DNA of 17,083 nt, from contig CALZDE010000016.1 of the NCBI GenBank assembly GCA_945637225.1, forward strand, positions 1 through 17,083. The letters are read 5' to 3'. The first letter of the stretch is position 1. Every line of letters starts with the position of its first letter. The position numbers and the translations under genes are program-made. Positions 14,534 through 17,083 of the stretch are shown one piece after another. Below the pieces are notes generated by a model, which searched no databases, was not told where the DNA came from, and was given only the letters and a program-made list of their open reading frames with translations. The DNA is from an uncultured Selenomonadaceae bacterium (GTDB lineage: Bacteria > Bacillota > Negativicutes > Selenomonadales > Selenomonadaceae).

Positions 14534-15322
14534 TTAGAGATAACGCTTCAGTACAATGCCGATACGTCCCTTTTTGGTAGTACCACGTACCTCTGCTACC
14601 TCCAGACGGCCCCTGCCACGCATGGAAAGCACATCGCCCTCCTTAATGGTCTGAGAAGCCCCCTTCACTGACTGCCAATTCAGTTTCAGCTTGTCAGCGG
14701 CAATATCAGCGGCGGCACGACTGCGGGAAAAACCATAGCCAGCAGCAGCAATGGAATCTACGCGGAGAGAAGCTACCGTAGCACGAATTTCCTTACAACG
14801 TTCTTCCTTTGGTGCAATGTTGGCTACATCATCAATTTCACAGGTGATCGCTATACTGCCTACCTTGTTGAAGTCTGTTACAAGGAACTCTGCCATTTTC
14901 ACATCGGTAAGAATGCGGGCATTTTCACCTGCTATGAGAATATCGCCCACTCTGTCACGCTCAATACCCAGCCCCATAAGAGAACCAAGTACATCACGGT
15001 GTCCCGGTCTTGCAAACTGACCATTCCAGCTGATTTTGACAACCGCAACATCAAAGCCCGGCTTACCGCCAAAGGTTTCATCAATGAACATAGCTCTCTG
15101 ACGCTCTGCTCCCTGATAACCGCCCTCAAAGTCAACTCTGATACCTGGATAGTTAGCTACGATAGTTTCTGCTATTTCCTGACCGTAAGGATCGAGAAAA
15201 CCGCTTAACTTAAACTTGCCACGGCTCATGACCTGCTCTGCCATATCCACTAATTTAACAGCAGTATCAGCACCCTCTGAACCTTTATAAAAACGTATAA
15301 TTTTTTCTTTTACTTCTGACAT
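14534..15322 (-). CDS. ylmH: YlmH/RqcP2-type S4-domain RNA-binding protein
   Basis: YlmH is an S4-domain protein beside the division genes of Gram-positive bacteria; in B. subtilis it binds 50S-peptidyl-tRNA complexes and supports C-terminal (poly-alanine) tailing in ribosome-associated quality control. The 262-residue product has an N-terminal alpha/beta domain, the family motif GHRDVLGSLMGLGIERDRVGD (first 20 residues from 108 on), and a C-terminal S4 domain (about 186-245: SLRVDSIAAAGYGFSRSRAA and later LSMRGRGR). I chose ATG 15322, with AAGGG 7 nt upstream; an in-frame GTG two codons earlier would abut the ribosome site. It sits 26 bp after proC and 46 bp before divIVA. Confidence 0.93.
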   Translation of the reverse strand: MSEVKEKIIRFYKGSEGADTAVKLVDMAEQVMSRGKFKLSGFLDPYGQEIAETIVANYPGIRVDFEGGYQGAERQRAMFIDETFGGKPGFDVAVVKISWNGQFARPGHRDVLGSLMGLGIERDRVGDILIAGENARILTDVKMAEFLVTDFNKVGSIAITCEIDDVANIAPKEERCKEIRATVASLRVDSIAAAGYGFSRSRAAADIAADKLKLNWQSVKGASQTIKEGDVLSMRGRGRLEVAEVRGTTKKGRIGIVLKRYL

Positions 15323-15348
15323 AAACACCCTTCTCTCAAGGGACTAAA

Positions 15349-16158
15349 TTACTTGCCTAATTCCTTGGAACGGTCAGTTGCCGCAATTACCGCATCAATT
15401 AAAGCAGCTCTTACTCCCTGCTGTTCCATCACTCTTACACCAGCAATAGTAGTACCGGCTGGGCTTGTTACCTGATCGCGCAAATCATCAGGATGACGGC
15501 CAGTGTCTAATACCATCTTTGCCGCACCGAATAAAGTCTGAGCCGCCAGCATGGTAGCAGTCTTACGAGGAAGACCAGCTGCTACACCGCCATCGCTTAA
15601 TGCATCAATCATGAGGAATACATAAGCTGGAGCACTGCCGGAAAGACCTGTAACAGCATCCATCATAGACTCCTGTACCTCAATAGCCTTACCGCATGCA
15701 GAAAGAATTTCAACTAATACGGTAGCATCCTCAGCCTTTGCCTTAGTGCCTAAAGCATAAGCGGACATACCTGCACCAACTGCTAATGGGGTGTTTGGCA
15801 TGATACGGATAACAGAGGACTCCGGGAAGAACTTTTCAATCTTCTCCAGCTTCAGGCCAGCTACGATAGAAGCAACTACTGCGCTGTCATTCTGCTTGCC
15901 AGCTACCTGTTCCATAGCCTTCATCGCTACCTGTGGCTTAATAGCCAAAAGAACGAGATTTACCTTGTTGATAAATTCATCAGCACCTAAATAGGCATTG
16001 ACACCGTATTTTTCCTTTAAAAGAGAAACACGCTCCTGATTTAAATCAGATACAAAAATATTTTCAGCAGGCAAAACACCATTGGAAACGGCACCAGAAA
16101 TGATAGCCTCTGCCATCGCACCGCCACCGATGAAGCCTACAGTATAATTGTTTACCAT
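15349..16158 (-). CDS. proC: Pyrroline-5-carboxylate reductase
   Basis: ProC catalyses the last step of proline synthesis, NAD(P)H-dependent reduction of pyrroline-5-carboxylate, in the cytoplasm. The 269-residue protein has an N-terminal Rossmann motif (GFIGGGAMAEAI, 8-19), LAIKPQ (71-76), IMPNTP (119-124) and the C-terminal dimerisation domain with the family signature GLSGSAPAYVFLMIDALSDG (171-190), followed by DQVTSPAGTTIAG (228-240). Length is standard. The ATG has AAGGAG 8 nt upstream and lies 12 bp after sepF. Its place between sepF and ylmH is where many Bacillota carry ylmG/yggT, which is missing from this stretch. Confidence 0.97.
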   Translation of the reverse strand: MVNNYTVGFIGGGAMAEAIISGAVSNGVLPAENIFVSDLNQERVSLLKEKYGVNAYLGADEFINKVNLVLLAIKPQVAMKAMEQVAGKQNDSAVVASIVAGLKLEKIEKFFPESSVIRIMPNTPLAVGAGMSAYALGTKAKAEDATVLVEILSACGKAIEVQESMMDAVTGLSGSAPAYVFLMIDALSDGGVAAGLPRKTATMLAAQTLFGAAKMVLDTGRHPDDLRDQVTSPAGTTIAGVRVMEQQGVRAALIDAVIAATDRSKELGK

Positions 16159-16170
16159 TTTCCTGACTCC

Positions 16171-16734
16171 TTATTTTTTCATCCAGCCGAAATCACCTAA
16201 ACTGCTGTCAATATCACCATTTGTAAGGGTAACATTCTTTGGAGCACAGAGGAATACATTACGGCTGATTTTTCTTATATCGCCATCAAGGGCGTAAATG
16301 GTACCGCTGATAAAGTCCACAATACGATGGGCTACCTCGGTATCAGTATTTTCAAAATTAATTACAACAGGACGCTTGTCCATAAGACACTGGGAAACCT
16401 GCTGAGAATCATCAAAAGTCTTTGGCTCTATTACAACAACCTCCATAGGCTTGCTGGTTGCTTCCGCAATAGCCGCTGCCTGTGCTGCCGCCTGAGCCTC
16501 TGCCTGTTCCTGTGCCGCCTTTTCTCTGAGGGAAGCCGCACTGGTAAAATCTACAACCTTTTCACTGCCAAGATTACGGCGAGATGGAATGCTTTCCTTC
16601 TTGTCAGACTTAGTCTCAACTCGCTCCTCGTAATCATCTTCATCTTCTTCGCCAATATCAGACTCATCGAAGATATCATCATTCTCATAAGCACCTGGAT
16701 TCATTTTTCTATTAATTTTATCAATAAATCCCAT
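16171..16734 (-). CDS. sepF: SepF, FtsZ-anchoring cell division protein
   Basis: SepF tethers FtsZ filaments to the membrane and polymerises into rings at the division site. The 187-residue protein has the three expected parts. There is a short amphipathic N-terminal helix (MGFIDKINRKM) for membrane binding; a long linker that is very acidic at 18-40 and Ala/Gln/Glu-rich at 66-93; and the C-terminal DUF552 core (about 97-170) with RPVVINFENTD, RIVDFISGTIYALDG and FLCAPKNV. The ATG has GGGAGG 9 nt upstream and lies 20 bp after the yggS-like gene. The linker is longer than in B. subtilis SepF (about 150 aa in total), which accounts for the extra length. Confidence 0.96.
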   Translation of the reverse strand: MGFIDKINRKMNPGAYENDDIFDESDIGEEDEDDYEERVETKSDKKESIPSRRNLGSEKVVDFTSAASLREKAAQEQAEAQAAAQAAAIAEATSKPMEVVVIEPKTFDDSQQVSQCLMDKRPVVINFENTDTEVAHRIVDFISGTIYALDGDIRKISRNVFLCAPKNVTLTNGDIDSSLGDFGWMKK

Positions 16735-16754
16735 CTTAAATTTCCTCCCGTAAA

Positions 16755-17083
16755 TTAATATTGACGCTGTCCGAAGATGGCAGTTCCCACACGGACGATA
16801 TTGGCACCTTCTTCTATGGCTATCTGATAATCATGAGTCATTCCCATAGAAAGGTACTTCATTTCAGAATTATTCAATGACCATGCCTTGGCCTGCTGAA
16901 AAATCTGATACATTTTCTTAAACAGAGGACGGCATTCCTCTACATCCTCGTAATTAGGAGCAATGAGCATAAGTCCCTGCAAATGGAGATTTTCCATTTC
17001 ATCTACCTTATGAAGCAGTTCCTCCAATCCCTCCTCATAAACGCCTGACTTGGAGTCCTCTTTGGCAAGATTTACCTGTACAA
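16755..17083 (-). CDS. YggS/YlmE family PLP-binding protein (PLPBP), 3' part only
   Basis: The reading frame is open to the right edge and gives the last 108 residues of a YggS/PROSC-family protein, a cytoplasmic pyridoxal-phosphate carrier involved in vitamin B6 and amino-acid homeostasis with no known catalytic activity. Visible family motifs are VQVNLAKEDSKSG, LQGLMLIAP, and the C-terminal phosphate-binding segments LSMGMTHDYQIAIEEGANIV and RVGTAIFG. The PLP-binding lysine and the start codon lie beyond the window; the whole protein should be about 230 residues. An in-frame TTG at 17027 is internal, not the start. Its position directly before sepF matches ylmE-sepF in Bacillus. Confidence 0.95.
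   Translation of the reverse strand, partial: VQVNLAKEDSKSGVYEEGLEELLHKVDEMENLHLQGLMLIAPNYEDVEECRPLFKKMYQIFQQAKAWSLNNSEMKYLSMGMTHDYQIAIEEGANIVRVGTAIFGQRQY

Overview
The window is an ordinary, densely packed bacterial chromosome segment carrying housekeeping genes, almost all on the minus strand. I see no mobile element, CRISPR array, phage gene or broken gene. The gene set and order (yggS-sepF-proC-ylmH-divIVA-lspA-rluD-pyrR, and a U32 protein-mutS2-PBP1A-tyrS-yebC-ruvC block) point to the Bacillota. The moderate G+C content and proC lying inside the sepF/divIVA cluster suggest a member of the Negativicutes (Selenomonadales-like). That placement is an inference from memory of gene order, not a computed classification.

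Reading in the direction of transcription (right to left): 17083-11741 is one tight operon. It holds the 3' half of a YggS/YlmE-type PLP protein, sepF, proC, ylmH, divIVA, lspA, rluD and pyrR, with gaps of 50 bp or less or small overlaps, and it ends in a clear intrinsic terminator at 11691-11726. It combines cell division and polar growth (SepF, DivIVA), lipoprotein maturation (LspA), ribosome/rRNA functions (YlmH, RluD), proline synthesis (ProC) and pyrimidine regulation (PyrR, here without pyr biosynthetic genes beside it). Next comes a single SIMPL/DUF541 gene (10909-11565) with its own TTGACA/TAAAAT promoter. It converges on the only plus-strand gene, a TauE/SafE-family membrane permease (10068-10826); the two share a bidirectional terminator.

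A divergent promoter region (9875-10067) separates the permease from a second minus-strand block. This starts with an 853-residue double U32 protein (RlhA-like) followed 15 bp later by mutS2. A strong promoter at 4841-4870 then drives a class A penicillin-binding protein, tyrS, yebC and ruvC. ruvC is followed by an independent promoter and the 5' end of a tRNA-Leu gene that runs off the left edge.

Nothing here is clearly a new system. The points most worth a second look are the two cysteine clusters in the double U32 protein, the concentration of ribosome-associated factors (U32/RlhA-like, MutS2, YebC, YlmH, RluD), a 20-bp promoter sequence shared almost exactly by two separate promoters, and an orphan pyrR at the end of a division-gene operon. 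Four genes use non-ATG starts (GTG for lspA and the U32 gene, TTG for tyrS and mutS2).
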